Origin: a virus
Direction: 5' to 3' (one strand)
IMG/VR virus record: IMGVR_UViG_3300014913_000038
Location: 1-35,524 of that record
DNA: 35,524 bases
The position numbers and the translations under genes are program-made. The notes below the pieces were generated by a model. It was not told the origin of the DNA and made no database searches. It was given only the letters and a program-made list of their open reading frames with translations. Below are positions 14,607-22,036 of the stretch, one piece after another; positions within the stretch are counted from its first letter, which is position 1, and the number at the start of each line of letters is the position of its first letter.

Positions 14607-15641
14607 ATGGAGTCTGTTAGCGCATTTGAAGATCGAACATTCAAAACGTACTATGACGACTTGGGGAAACATGCAGTTCTAACCCCCAAAGAAGAGCGGG
14701 AGCTTTTAAAACGTTACAACACGTGTCCACACTGTAATGAACGTATCCCTCACAAAGTCAAACGAGAATACTGTACGGAATGCGGGGCCCCAGCGCCGAA
14801 AGACACCGATTACCGCTTAACTCTTTGTACCCAATGTAATGAAAAATTTGAGACGTATTACGCCCCTCCTTACTGCTTGAAGTGTGGTAAAAGTCGAGAC
14901 CTAAATGCGCGTGAGCGCATTATTACCAGTAATTTACGTTTTGTTGTTCGCATGGCCAAGTCAATCACTAAGGATCCTTATCGTATTCAACAATTGATTT
15001 CTGCAGGAAATGTCGGGCTCCTGATCGCTATAGATAAGTTCGATATCGATCAAGGAACCCGATTTCTTACTTACGCAGCCCATTGGATTCGTAAGGAAAT
15101 GTTTGATGAGATTCAGAGCAGCAGCCTTGTACACGTACCCTCGCACAAGCAGAAGTCACATCGAAAAGCCCAGAAGAATGGAGTTTTCGTATGTAGACAT
15201 TGTAACTTGCGGATTGAAGGAGATCAAGACCCACAAACTATCCCTGCGTGCACAAGCGCGGACAGTCACGAGTTCCTTCCTTCCGATGAAGTTGAGACGT
15301 TGAACGTCACTGTTCCTCTCGAATCTAAGGGTATGTCGGTTACGCTTTCCGAGGACATAGACACAGAAGAAGATGTAATCGACGCATCCGTCGCAGAACT
15401 TATACGAGATATTCTTGCGCGTATTCCTATGAGGGAACGCGATAAGTTTATCCTGTTGCAGTATTACGATATCGCAGAACAATCCCGACGCACAGCATCT
15501 AAGAGTCTTCATCAGCTTGCAGTACTCGCTGATATCACACCGGAACGCGTGCGTCAGATCAAGGAACGACTATTAAAAGAAGTGAAACTAGAACTGCGAC
15601 GGATGTCGATTACGGAGTTGGGAGACCTCTGTGTAATGTGA
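14607..15641 (+). CDS. Sigma-70 family RNA polymerase sigma factor with zinc-ribbon insertions
   Basis: 344 residues from ATG 14607, chosen because AAGGAG lies six bases upstream; an in-frame ATG at 14580 has no such site. Region 1.2-like TPKEERELLKRY is followed by two four-cysteine ribbons (C40, C43, C56, C59 and C74, C77, C90, C93). Regions 2.1-2.4 follow (NLRFVVRMAKS, LISAGNVGLLIAIDKFD, TRFLTYAAHWIRKEM, VHVPSH). A third cysteine pair (C196, C199, with C215) lies between regions 2 and 4. Region 4 (about 262-332) has a helix-turn-helix ending in TPERVRQIKERLLKEV. It should direct RNA polymerase, most simply the phage enzyme encoded at 24585-34641, to phage promoters. Zinc ribbons inside a sigma factor are unusual. 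It is convergent with the ParB-like gene, with one base between the stops. Confidence 0.88.
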   Translation: MESVSAFEDRTFKTYYDDLGKHAVLTPKEERELLKRYNTCPHCNERIPHKVKREYCTECGAPAPKDTDYRLTLCTQCNEKFETYYAPPYCLKCGKSRDLNARERIITSNLRFVVRMAKSITKDPYRIQQLISAGNVGLLIAIDKFDIDQGTRFLTYAAHWIRKEMFDEIQSSSLVHVPSHKQKSHRKAQKNGVFVCRHCNLRIEGDQDPQTIPACTSADSHEFLPSDEVETLNVTVPLESKGMSVTLSEDIDTEEDVIDASVAELIRDILARIPMRERDKFILLQYYDIAEQSRRTASKSLHQLAVLADITPERVRQIKERLLKEVKLELRRMSITELGDLCVM

Positions 15642-15642
15642 G

Positions 15643-16749
15643 CTACTCTTTGAGGCCAGACGCCAGCTCCAGTCCGTGGAGCACACCCTTCAAAAATTGC
15701 TTGGTCTTGTCGGAGGTAGCGCGAGCCAGCCGCTCAGAGTGTCCGTTGAGGTACGCTACGAGCTCCGTCTTGTTAGCGGGACGGATATCAGTCTTACGAT
15801 TTTCGTAAGTTGGTATCGCCGTTTCGGGACGCCCAGGGCTTTTCTTGGGCTCTGCTTCTTTGGCGTCCTTGCTGCTTTTTGCGTCTTTCTTACCGGTGGT
15901 CGTCTCTTTGGCTTTCTGCGCTGCAGCTTTCTCCTTTTGGCGTTGTGTGTAGCGATCCAAGTACGCTTTGGTCTTGGTATCAGCCTCTTGCGCGCTCAGG
16001 CCCTTGCTCACCATTTGCTCGAAAAGACGGAAGAAGAATGTGGAGTGTTCTTCCTCGTTTACTTTGCAAAGTACCCGGGCCTGGGACATGGAGATCACAT
16101 CCTTGGCGATGGTCTTCTGTACGGAGCTGTCCAGGTCCAGCAACGTGAGGTGTTGCGAAACATGACCTTCCGACACTCCACAAGCCCGAGCGATTCCACG
16201 GTTGTTCATACCGCCATCAATGAGTTCCGAAAACGCCTTGGCGATCTCCATGGGGTTGTGGCCTTCACGGTTGATGTTGGCCACCAAGGATTTGGTGTAC
16301 ATTTCCGTATCGTTACCGTCGGTAAATGTGACCACCGCTTCCTTGACCTTCAGATCTTGCATCGCCATATAGCGACGACGCCCATCTACCAGGAGGTACT
16401 TGCCCTTCTTGGTCGGGTGCGGGTTGACCACCAAGGCTACGATCTGCCCAATGGTCTTCAGGGATGTTGTGAGCGACCCCAGATTACCGGGTTTTTCACG
16501 GTTCCACTTGTCCGGCAACTCGATATCTGAAAGTGCTACCGTAAAGTTCTTGGATACTTCGGTGGATCCTTTTTGGGGGCTGGGCGCCTTTTTGGGCTTG
16601 GGAGTGTTTTTCTTCTTCTTTTCTTGTGTCTTCTTTGCACTCTGGTCAGTCACAGCTTCCTCCTTTTGCTTTTGCTGACTCTTGTTAGCTTCCTCAGGCA
16701 CTGTCGGCTCCTGAGACGTGGGGGCAGTTGTTTCTTGGGTTTCAGACAT
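15643..16749 (-). CDS. ParB-like DNA-binding protein
   Basis: 368 residues from ATG 16749 (AGGAG eight bases upstream; an in-frame GTG nine bases earlier would overlap that site). The first 65 residues are a disordered Lys/Thr/Pro tract. A ParB N-terminal domain follows with LLVDGRRRYMAM (GRRR 123-126) and NREGHNPMEIA (160-170), the nucleotide-binding and 'NPxE' boxes of Spo0J/ParB/KorB proteins, then a helix-turn-helix (about 182-203, NNRGIARACGVSEGHVSQHL). The C-terminal part is Lys/Ala-rich and then helical. ParB proteins bind parS sites and slide on DNA as CTP-dependent clamps; phage versions serve plasmid-prophage partition or regulation. No ParA and no repeated parS-like palindrome were noticed, so a non-partition role is possible. 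It is the last gene of the second minus-strand operon. Confidence 0.85.
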   Translation of the reverse strand: MSETQETTAPTSQEPTVPEEANKSQQKQKEEAVTDQSAKKTQEKKKKNTPKPKKAPSPQKGSTEVSKNFTVALSDIELPDKWNREKPGNLGSLTTSLKTIGQIVALVVNPHPTKKGKYLLVDGRRRYMAMQDLKVKEAVVTFTDGNDTEMYTKSLVANINREGHNPMEIAKAFSELIDGGMNNRGIARACGVSEGHVSQHLTLLDLDSSVQKTIAKDVISMSQARVLCKVNEEEHSTFFFRLFEQMVSKGLSAQEADTKTKAYLDRYTQRQKEKAAAQKAKETTTGKKDAKSSKDAKEAEPKKSPGRPETAIPTYENRKTDIRPANKTELVAYLNGHSERLARATSDKTKQFLKGVLHGLELASGLKE

Positions 16750-16770
16750 GGCGGTCACTCCTGTTGAGAG

Positions 16771-17061
16771 CTAGTCGAAATACTCGAGCTCTCTTAAAAG
16801 AGCCTGCTTATCAATGCGGTGCAGGCTTAACTCGTCGGGTGGAACACCCTCTAGGATTTCTCCTATGGTATGGAATAACTCTACAGACTGGGGGAACAGG
16901 CTCTCTTCACTGTTGTAAGCGATGAAGTAGAGCGCTCTCAGCGTTCGGAGCTTCTGTTCGACGGTGGTACGGTCGACTCGAAGGGTCGACTTCCGCACTG
17001 CGGACAGACCAGCACGCCTGTGTCGTTTTTGTCTCTGAGTCGATTTCCGCATTCCGGACAT
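16771..17061 (-). CDS. Small unknown protein (start uncertain)
   Basis: The open frame allows up to 96 residues, but its first third overlaps the zinc-ribbon gene in another frame and looks like a basic artefact. The part from about residue 30 (TTVEQKLRTLRALYF...LLRELEYFD) is protein-like, helical and acidic. A GTG at 16998 would give 75 residues, and a start nearer the zinc-ribbon stop (16938) is also possible; none has a clear ribosome site. It lies 21 bases upstream of the ParB-like start. No family is recognised. Confidence 0.45.
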   Translation of the reverse strand: MSGMRKSTQRQKRHRRAGLSAVRKSTLRVDRTTVEQKLRTLRALYFIAYNSEESLFPQSVELFHTIGEILEGVPPDELSLHRIDKQALLRELEYFD

Positions 17062-17123
17062 CTCGCGTCGTTGTTACTTGCAGTTTTCTCTTCAGCGTCC
17101 TGGTCTACTCCGTACTTTTCCAT
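16938..17123 (-). CDS. Small zinc-ribbon protein
   Basis: 61 residues from the ATG at 17123, which shares its A with the stop of the upstream gene (TGATG), so the two are translationally coupled. Residues C22, C25, C40 and C43 (CPECG...VCPQCG) form a rubredoxin-like zinc knuckle pair. The N-terminus is acidic and polar, the C-terminus short and Ser/Pro-rich. Such proteins are usually adaptors that touch nucleic acid or larger enzymes; the specific role is unknown. Confidence 0.65.
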   Translation of the reverse strand: MEKYGVDQDAEEKTASNNDARCPECGNRLRDKNDTGVLVCPQCGSRPFESTVPPSNRSSER

Positions 17124-17464
17124 CACTCGTCTTTCTTTTTGCCTCGAGGTACCCGGTGGATATCGCCAACCAGGGCTTTCACGCGATTGAGGCAGCCACT
17201 CTTGTTGCGCTTTTTCTCTACGTCAGGCCCGCAAAGCTTGCCGAGAGCTTTTACTTCGAAGCGGTATTCGCCGTCGTCATCCTGGAAACGGACCAACGTA
17301 ATGATCTCGGGTAGGGGATCTTGGAGATCATTTGCGAATTGCTCAACCTTCGCAATGACGGCTTTGATCGCAGTTTCTTCTTCGATCTTTTGCGTCATCA
17401 GCTGGGGGTCAGCCGGAACTTTGACTGATTTCCCACATCTACTGCAAACTTCGTTCAGTTCCAT
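17123..17464 (-). CDS. Small four-cysteine protein of unknown function
   Basis: 113 residues from ATG 17464, which has AAGGAG eight bases upstream; an in-frame extension to 17503 would enter the amidase gene and lacks a ribosome site. CSRCG (C7, C10) and C78 plus C91 in LCGPDVEKKRNKSGC could bind one metal ion across the fold. The region between them (IITLVRFQDDDGEYRFEVKAL) looks like beta strands. No family is recognised. It is coupled to the downstream zinc-ribbon gene. Confidence 0.6.
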   Translation of the reverse strand: MELNEVCSRCGKSVKVPADPQLMTQKIEEETAIKAVIAKVEQFANDLQDPLPEIITLVRFQDDDGEYRFEVKALGKLCGPDVEKKRNKSGCLNRVKALVGDIHRVPRGKKKDE

Positions 17465-17469
17465 GGCGA

Positions 17470-18666
17470 TCACTCCTTCTCGTAATGTTTGAGGGCTGCG
17501 CACGTACGCGGCCCGGGGATGCCGTCTACGGCAAGAGCGTCAGTGCTCGAGTGTTTTATGTTGTAAACCGTTTGGAATTTGGCGACTGCGTTTTTAGTCC
17601 GGGGACCAAATCTATCGTCGACTTCCACACGGAAACCACAACGATTCAAGTACTCTTGAACTTCACGAATTGACATCATTTCTTGTGTGTCATCGTCCAC
17701 GTCATCATCATGTGTAGGATGGTCATGTCCGTACTCGGGATTCTGATCTTCTATGTCCAGCTCGATGGCTTCGGCTTCCGTGATCGTTCCGTCTTTCACA
17801 GCGAGGGCGAACTTGGATAGGAACGAGTATTGCGATACAGGAAACGCGTCATGTGCAGCATCGTTGACATCTTTGAAAGGCCAAAGAGGACCCATGTCCA
17901 ACTTCGTCTTCCTCCACTCCTGGTGCTGACTGAAGCGTGCCCGGTCGATTTTACCGGGTAAAGCTGCAAGGATGATACGCTTGAGCAGAATGTTGTACTT
18001 GATTTGCGACGCCGTGAACGGCTGCAGAATCTTGGCACCACGGAAGTTGAATGGGAGCCTCGTAGGGGGGAGGTCCGCGACAAGCTGTGGGGGGACTTCT
18101 TGGGTGTAGTCCTTAGGCCAATAGTAGAACTTGCCGTTCTTTTCTTTGATTGTACCGCAATTCACCATTTCGATACTGATGGAGTCTTTATTACGTTTAC
18201 GTTCATGCCACGCTCCATGCATGAGCGGGATGATGTAAAATGGATAACCTTCGTAGCCAAGCACGAAGTGCGTAGACGCACCATTGTAACGCAGTTTACC
18301 GCGACGTTTAGATTTCTTCGCACTGAACCAACTCAAAGTAGACCAGCGAGAAACCCCGGAAGTGTAATGGTCAATCCACCACAGGTCTTCCAGATCCACC
18401 AGCCGATTTTTGGTCAATTGCTTTGTCGGGTAGACTTTGGCGAGTGCTTTATTATGTTCTCGAATGCGGCGGTGAGAGTCGATGAAGAGGGCGTCCAGAG
18501 CTTCGATGGCTTCTCTTTGGTTGAGACGTTGGTAATCGGCCTTCTCGAAGGTCTCTTGAACTTTGGTTTGTGCGGCTCCGCCTTCCTCTTCCACAAGTTT
18601 CCAGAACTCCTTATCAGACAGCTTGGCGAAGTCACGTAGCCCCAGTTCTGTTGTTTCTTCACTCAT
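17470..18666 (-). CDS. N-acetylmuramoyl-L-alanine amidase endolysin with C-terminal peptidoglycan-binding domain
   Basis: 398 residues. About 90 N-terminal helical residues of unknown role are followed by an Amidase_2-like zinc amidase: WIDHYTSG (H100), STHFVLGYEGYPFYIIPL, WHERKRNKDSISIEMVN (E166) and HQEWRKTKLDMGP (H248, with D257). An Asp-rich linker (about 302-326) leads to a PG_binding_1-like domain (331-390: MSIREVQEYLNRCGFRVEVDDRFGPRT...VDGIPGPRT). It would cleave the amide bond between muramic acid and L-Ala to lyse the host, or help entry. The ATG at 18666 overlaps the upstream nuclease stop (ATGA) and has GAGGG seven bases before it. No signal peptide is seen, so a holin would be needed. 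Its place among replication genes is unusual. Confidence 0.85.
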   Translation of the reverse strand: MSEETTELGLRDFAKLSDKEFWKLVEEEGGAAQTKVQETFEKADYQRLNQREAIEALDALFIDSHRRIREHNKALAKVYPTKQLTKNRLVDLEDLWWIDHYTSGVSRWSTLSWFSAKKSKRRGKLRYNGASTHFVLGYEGYPFYIIPLMHGAWHERKRNKDSISIEMVNCGTIKEKNGKFYYWPKDYTQEVPPQLVADLPPTRLPFNFRGAKILQPFTASQIKYNILLKRIILAALPGKIDRARFSQHQEWRKTKLDMGPLWPFKDVNDAAHDAFPVSQYSFLSKFALAVKDGTITEAEAIELDIEDQNPEYGHDHPTHDDDVDDDTQEMMSIREVQEYLNRCGFRVEVDDRFGPRTKNAVAKFQTVYNIKHSSTDALAVDGIPGPRTCAALKHYEKE

Positions 18667-19520
18667 TTTGGCCCTCGGCATCTTTCGTAGTAGCCGCAAA
18701 AGCGCGGAGTGCAGACCCAGTCCGTGGGGCTACACCGAGGAAAGATTCCCTTTTTAATAAGGTGAACCACTTCCTCCAGGTCTTCTTCAAAGTTCTTAGC
18801 ATCCCGCGGTGTCCTTAACGATCTTTCCTGAACGTAACGAGTACCGCTCTTCTGGTCAAGCAGAAAGTCAACGCGGACACGCGGAATTCCTTTAACATGC
18901 GCGTAAAGTGTTAGTTGTGTGTCATTTCGCAACTTTGTTGCTTGCCATTTACGCCCAGTGAACTTGAGGTCGGCTACTACTTCAGTTACGAGAGGCCCTT
19001 CTCCGTTGGTCAAAACATCCTTTTCACGATCAAGCATAACCTCATCAATGAGGTCGATAAACCCTACCATCGGAACAGTTCCGACGTTTACTGCAAAGCC
19101 TTCCTCTACGGCCTTCGGGCGTAGGAGGGGTGTAGACTGGGCGTGGTAAACTCGAAAATGTGCAAGAGTGATATCTTTGATGCGGTCTGGCTTGGAGTCT
19201 CCCCAGTCTTCGATATTTTCTTTCATACGGTCGAATGTGTCTGACACCGCAGCTTCAGCTTGCGCCAGTGGAAGGGGTGTTCCATGTTCGATAGTGTGTC
19301 GGTGCGTTTTCTCTGCGCCAACATGGATAACAGAACCTTGGGTCATAGCGATACCCGGAGGCTGTGTAATCCCCAAGATATGGCGGTACTCATACTGTCG
19401 TGGACACCGTTGATACATGCCAAACTGGGAGTGCGAGAAGTACTCTCGGTTGGGCAGTCCTGAATCGCCAAATCCCGCAGGAACCTTAACTTTTTTTCCG
19501 TGAATATCTAACTCAGGCAT
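18663..19520 (-). CDS. Second RecB/Cas4-like PD-(D/E)XK nuclease
   Basis: 285 residues. SHSQFGMYQRCPRQYEY carries C39. TQGSVIHVG (H66), VGFIDLIDEV (D156), VVADLKFTGRK (D184, K186) and TQLTLYAHV make the nuclease core. The C-terminal cysteines C263, C270, C275 and C281 complete a probable iron-sulphur site. It is a distant paralogue of the protein at 12592-13419, with the same order of motifs. The start codon overlaps the previous stop (TAATG) and the end overlaps the amidase start (ATGA). Close to the SNF2 helicase gene, it may provide the nuclease part of a recombination or DNA-processing pair. Confidence 0.85.
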   Translation of the reverse strand: MPELDIHGKKVKVPAGFGDSGLPNREYFSHSQFGMYQRCPRQYEYRHILGITQPPGIAMTQGSVIHVGAEKTHRHTIEHGTPLPLAQAEAAVSDTFDRMKENIEDWGDSKPDRIKDITLAHFRVYHAQSTPLLRPKAVEEGFAVNVGTVPMVGFIDLIDEVMLDREKDVLTNGEGPLVTEVVADLKFTGRKWQATKLRNDTQLTLYAHVKGIPRVRVDFLLDQKSGTRYVQERSLRTPRDAKNFEEDLEEVVHLIKKGIFPRCSPTDWVCTPRFCGYYERCRGPK

Positions 19521-19924
19521 TACAGTTGCTCCTTACCTCTCTGTGTGGGTGGTGGTGTCCGGTCGGACTCATTAGGACGTAAAGCTCGACCTGCCGAAGC
19601 ATGCTTGGCGACGCTTCCGGTATCGGGAGGCATACCCGCAAGCCCGGTGCTGGCCTTTTTGATGTCATCCATCGACAAGAGAGGAGAATCATCGGCGCTG
19701 GGAGAGTCTCCTAATGGTTCTTCTTCAGGAGTTTCGTTGTTCGCCGGTGCTTCAGGTTTACCACGTAAAACAGGTTTCTTCTTTTTCCCTAGATAACGTT
19801 CTGCGTTGGAGATTGTTACGGTGAACGGATCCTTCGCGACTATCATATCCTGAGGATCGATCTCCACGCCTAATGCTTCTCCAAGCATGCGTTTTACGTC
19901 ATCTTCTTTCAGTACGATATCCAT
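19520..19924 (-). CDS. Small unknown protein between the SNF2 helicase and nuclease genes
   Basis: 134 residues from the ATG at 19924, which overlaps the helicase stop (TAATG); GGAGG lies seven bases upstream. About 45 N-terminal residues (MDIVLKEDDVKRMLGEALGV...NAERYLGKKKK) look folded. The remainder is rich in Pro, Glu, Ser and Asp and is probably disordered. No family is recognised. Position suggests an accessory factor of the helicase or nuclease. Confidence 0.55.
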   Translation of the reverse strand: MDIVLKEDDVKRMLGEALGVEIDPQDMIVAKDPFTVTISNAERYLGKKKKPVLRGKPEAPANNETPEEEPLGDSPSADDSPLLSMDDIKKASTGLAGMPPDTGSVAKHASAGRALRPNESDRTPPPTQRGKEQL

Positions 19925-21975
19925 TAACTTTCCTCCGTGTCCTCTCCGAGATGGACGACTCCGACTTTGGTGATTCTTTTCTTTGCTTCGCGACCCAAAA
20001 TACAACCATCAGTCCACGGGTCAATTTTCTCTTTAACGCATGTAGGATATTGCACACAGAGCATACAGTTAACGTGCTTAGTCAGGGAGGATGAGATGTC
20101 CTGCTTAGACTGCAGTGCTGCAATCTGCTGAGTCTCTACAGTCTTGCGCGCACAAAAGTGGTAAATGACCGTCTTCTCGGTTTGACCGATACGGTAGTTG
20201 CGGTTTCGGGACTGTAGCCAATCCTCCAGAGACCAGCTCCTCGAGTAGTAAATCGTGTACTTAGCCGCGGTCAATGTAACTGAAATACCCGTCTTGATCT
20301 GCCCCAGAAATACGCGGCATTCGGAATCTCCTTGAAAAGTGTCTTCCATTTCCGACATCTTTTTAGAGTTGCTGCCGTCAACTCGTACGTATCCGAGCTT
20401 CTTTTTTACTAGCAGACCTTCAATATCGTCTAATTCAGCTTCGAAGTTCGCCCACACAATAACTTTAGCTTTAGGGTTTTCCCGAAGGTCATCTAGGAAC
20501 TCTTCGAGCATGTTGAGCTTGGGGTTTGTGGCGTAACGTAGAGTTTCGCGCTCTGACTGAGCCGCATCCAAAATGCAGAGGGGCGAGCCTGGGTGAATGC
20601 CTTGCGCAACACACTTGCGAAGATTTGGGCAACTGTCACAGAGATTCTCTCCACCCTTGGGGGAGTAGAAAAACCCGCTGCAGATTTGTAGGAGCTTGTT
20701 AAGGCGAATCGCACCGTTCTGCAGTTCCAGGGGTTCTGTGTTTGGGCGGTCAATGACCATCTGCTCCACTGCTTGGTTGTAGTCATGGAGCTGCGCCTTG
20801 GTGAGGTCAAAATAAATTGTCTCGGTTGTGCGCTCAGGAAGGTCCACACAGTCGTCAAGTTCTCTGCGGTCGGAAATTCCAGTGACTACTTTGTTGAGAG
20901 TATCTAGCTTCTTATACCCCACAACTACGTGTTTATTCCATTGAGAATAAACTACATACTTGTTACAGAATTTCTGGTAGTCGTACGGCAACACATATGG
21001 AGCTAGGAACTTGAGTTGGGGATAGAGGTCTCGTGGATCACCGAGGCTGAGAGTACCACTGAGAAGATATCTGCGGGGAAACTTCGCAGCGAGACGCATA
21101 CAGATCTTAGTGCGCTGACTTTTGATGTGCTTTATGCGGTGAGACTCATCCGCGACTATAACACTACATCCTAGTTGAGTGATCCACTGAAGAGAACCGT
21201 GGGCGAGCTCTCGTGCTTCCTTGCCTATCTCTTTGGCAGAGCGTCCTTTTAGCCATTCTTTAGCCAGGCGTAGCTGAATGGCGGGGTCGTTTAGGTGTAT
21301 CAATGCTCGCTTTAACGAATCAGGAGGAGTGTATCCTCGCTGCTCGGCTACGAGCTTCATGACTTTGGGTGCGATGGACGGCATTCCATGAAGTCGTGCG
21401 GTATCGTAGGTAACTATGAATACATCAGCACTATCGTGATCGTTCAAGATTCGTAATTTCTTTCCGCGAGACCCCAACATAGCGAGAGGAGATAATCCGC
21501 GGTCCGTATGCTTGCGCACTTCTTTTTCCCAGTTTCGCGAAGCTACAAGAGGGCAGAGTACCAGCACCTTTTCTCCTAGGAGGTAGGCCAGGTCAATTAT
21601 GGGCTTTGTTTTTCCGGTCCCCATCTCCCACTGAAGAATGTACCGGTAGTTGTGAAGCAGCTTTCCGAGCCCTATTGCTTGGTGTTCGTAGTTCTTGAAC
21701 GGTCCTGGGAGCTTAACTTGGCTAGCGTATTCGATCCAGTCGGCTTCCGTTTTCAAAGTGTCGACCCATGCTTGAGCTTCAGGAGAAAACTCGAGGGGTT
21801 TATAGACTTTACCGAGGTCATGTAGTACTCTCTCGACAAATGGAGGAAATGCAGGAAAACGCCAATGAGTTTTGGACCTGTCGAGGGTGCCTCCGAAGAC
21901 CCTGCCTCCCGTAGACGTGGGGTCTTCCACAGTGAATACGGGGGTTCCGTTTATGGAATTGAGGCCGATCTTCAT
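19924..21975 (-). CDS. SNF2-family superfamily 2 helicase/translocase with two Cys4 modules
   Basis: 683 residues. Motif I is EMGTGKTKP (GTGKT 119-123), motif II is VADESHRIK (DESH 276-279), motif III is LLSGTLS (305-310), and motif VI is QSRNRNYRIGQT (588-599), the SWI2/SNF2 form. Two insertions carry cysteines with identical spacing, C-x2-C-x5-C-x11-C: C446/449/455/467 between the two RecA-like lobes, and C637/640/646/658 near the C-terminus. SNF2 proteins translocate on duplex DNA and remodel or unwind; phage versions act in replication or recombination. It heads the second minus-strand operon, with GGAG eight bases before the ATG. It is divergent from the portal gene across 61 bases. Confidence 0.9.
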   Translation of the reverse strand: MKIGLNSINGTPVFTVEDPTSTGGRVFGGTLDRSKTHWRFPAFPPFVERVLHDLGKVYKPLEFSPEAQAWVDTLKTEADWIEYASQVKLPGPFKNYEHQAIGLGKLLHNYRYILQWEMGTGKTKPIIDLAYLLGEKVLVLCPLVASRNWEKEVRKHTDRGLSPLAMLGSRGKKLRILNDHDSADVFIVTYDTARLHGMPSIAPKVMKLVAEQRGYTPPDSLKRALIHLNDPAIQLRLAKEWLKGRSAKEIGKEARELAHGSLQWITQLGCSVIVADESHRIKHIKSQRTKICMRLAAKFPRRYLLSGTLSLGDPRDLYPQLKFLAPYVLPYDYQKFCNKYVVYSQWNKHVVVGYKKLDTLNKVVTGISDRRELDDCVDLPERTTETIYFDLTKAQLHDYNQAVEQMVIDRPNTEPLELQNGAIRLNKLLQICSGFFYSPKGGENLCDSCPNLRKCVAQGIHPGSPLCILDAAQSERETLRYATNPKLNMLEEFLDDLRENPKAKVIVWANFEAELDDIEGLLVKKKLGYVRVDGSNSKKMSEMEDTFQGDSECRVFLGQIKTGISVTLTAAKYTIYYSRSWSLEDWLQSRNRNYRIGQTEKTVIYHFCARKTVETQQIAALQSKQDISSSLTKHVNCMLCVQYPTCVKEKIDPWTDGCILGREAKKRITKVGVVHLGEDTEES

Positions 21976-22036
21976 AGTGATTACTCCAATTTTGGGCTAT
22001 GATTCTGTAGCGCGTTTGATGTAGGAGAGGCACGTC

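Noticed and set aside
15676-16530. Plus-strand 284-codon frame opposite the ParB-like gene
   Set aside because: It is antisense to conserved ParB motifs, with Leu/Phe/Val-rich composition typical of the complement of Lys/Glu-rich coding sequence.
21976-22036. Promoters in the divergent SNF2/portal spacer (a TATGAT at 21998)
   Set aside because: No acceptable -35 box at 16-18 bases on either strand; evidence too weak to annotate.
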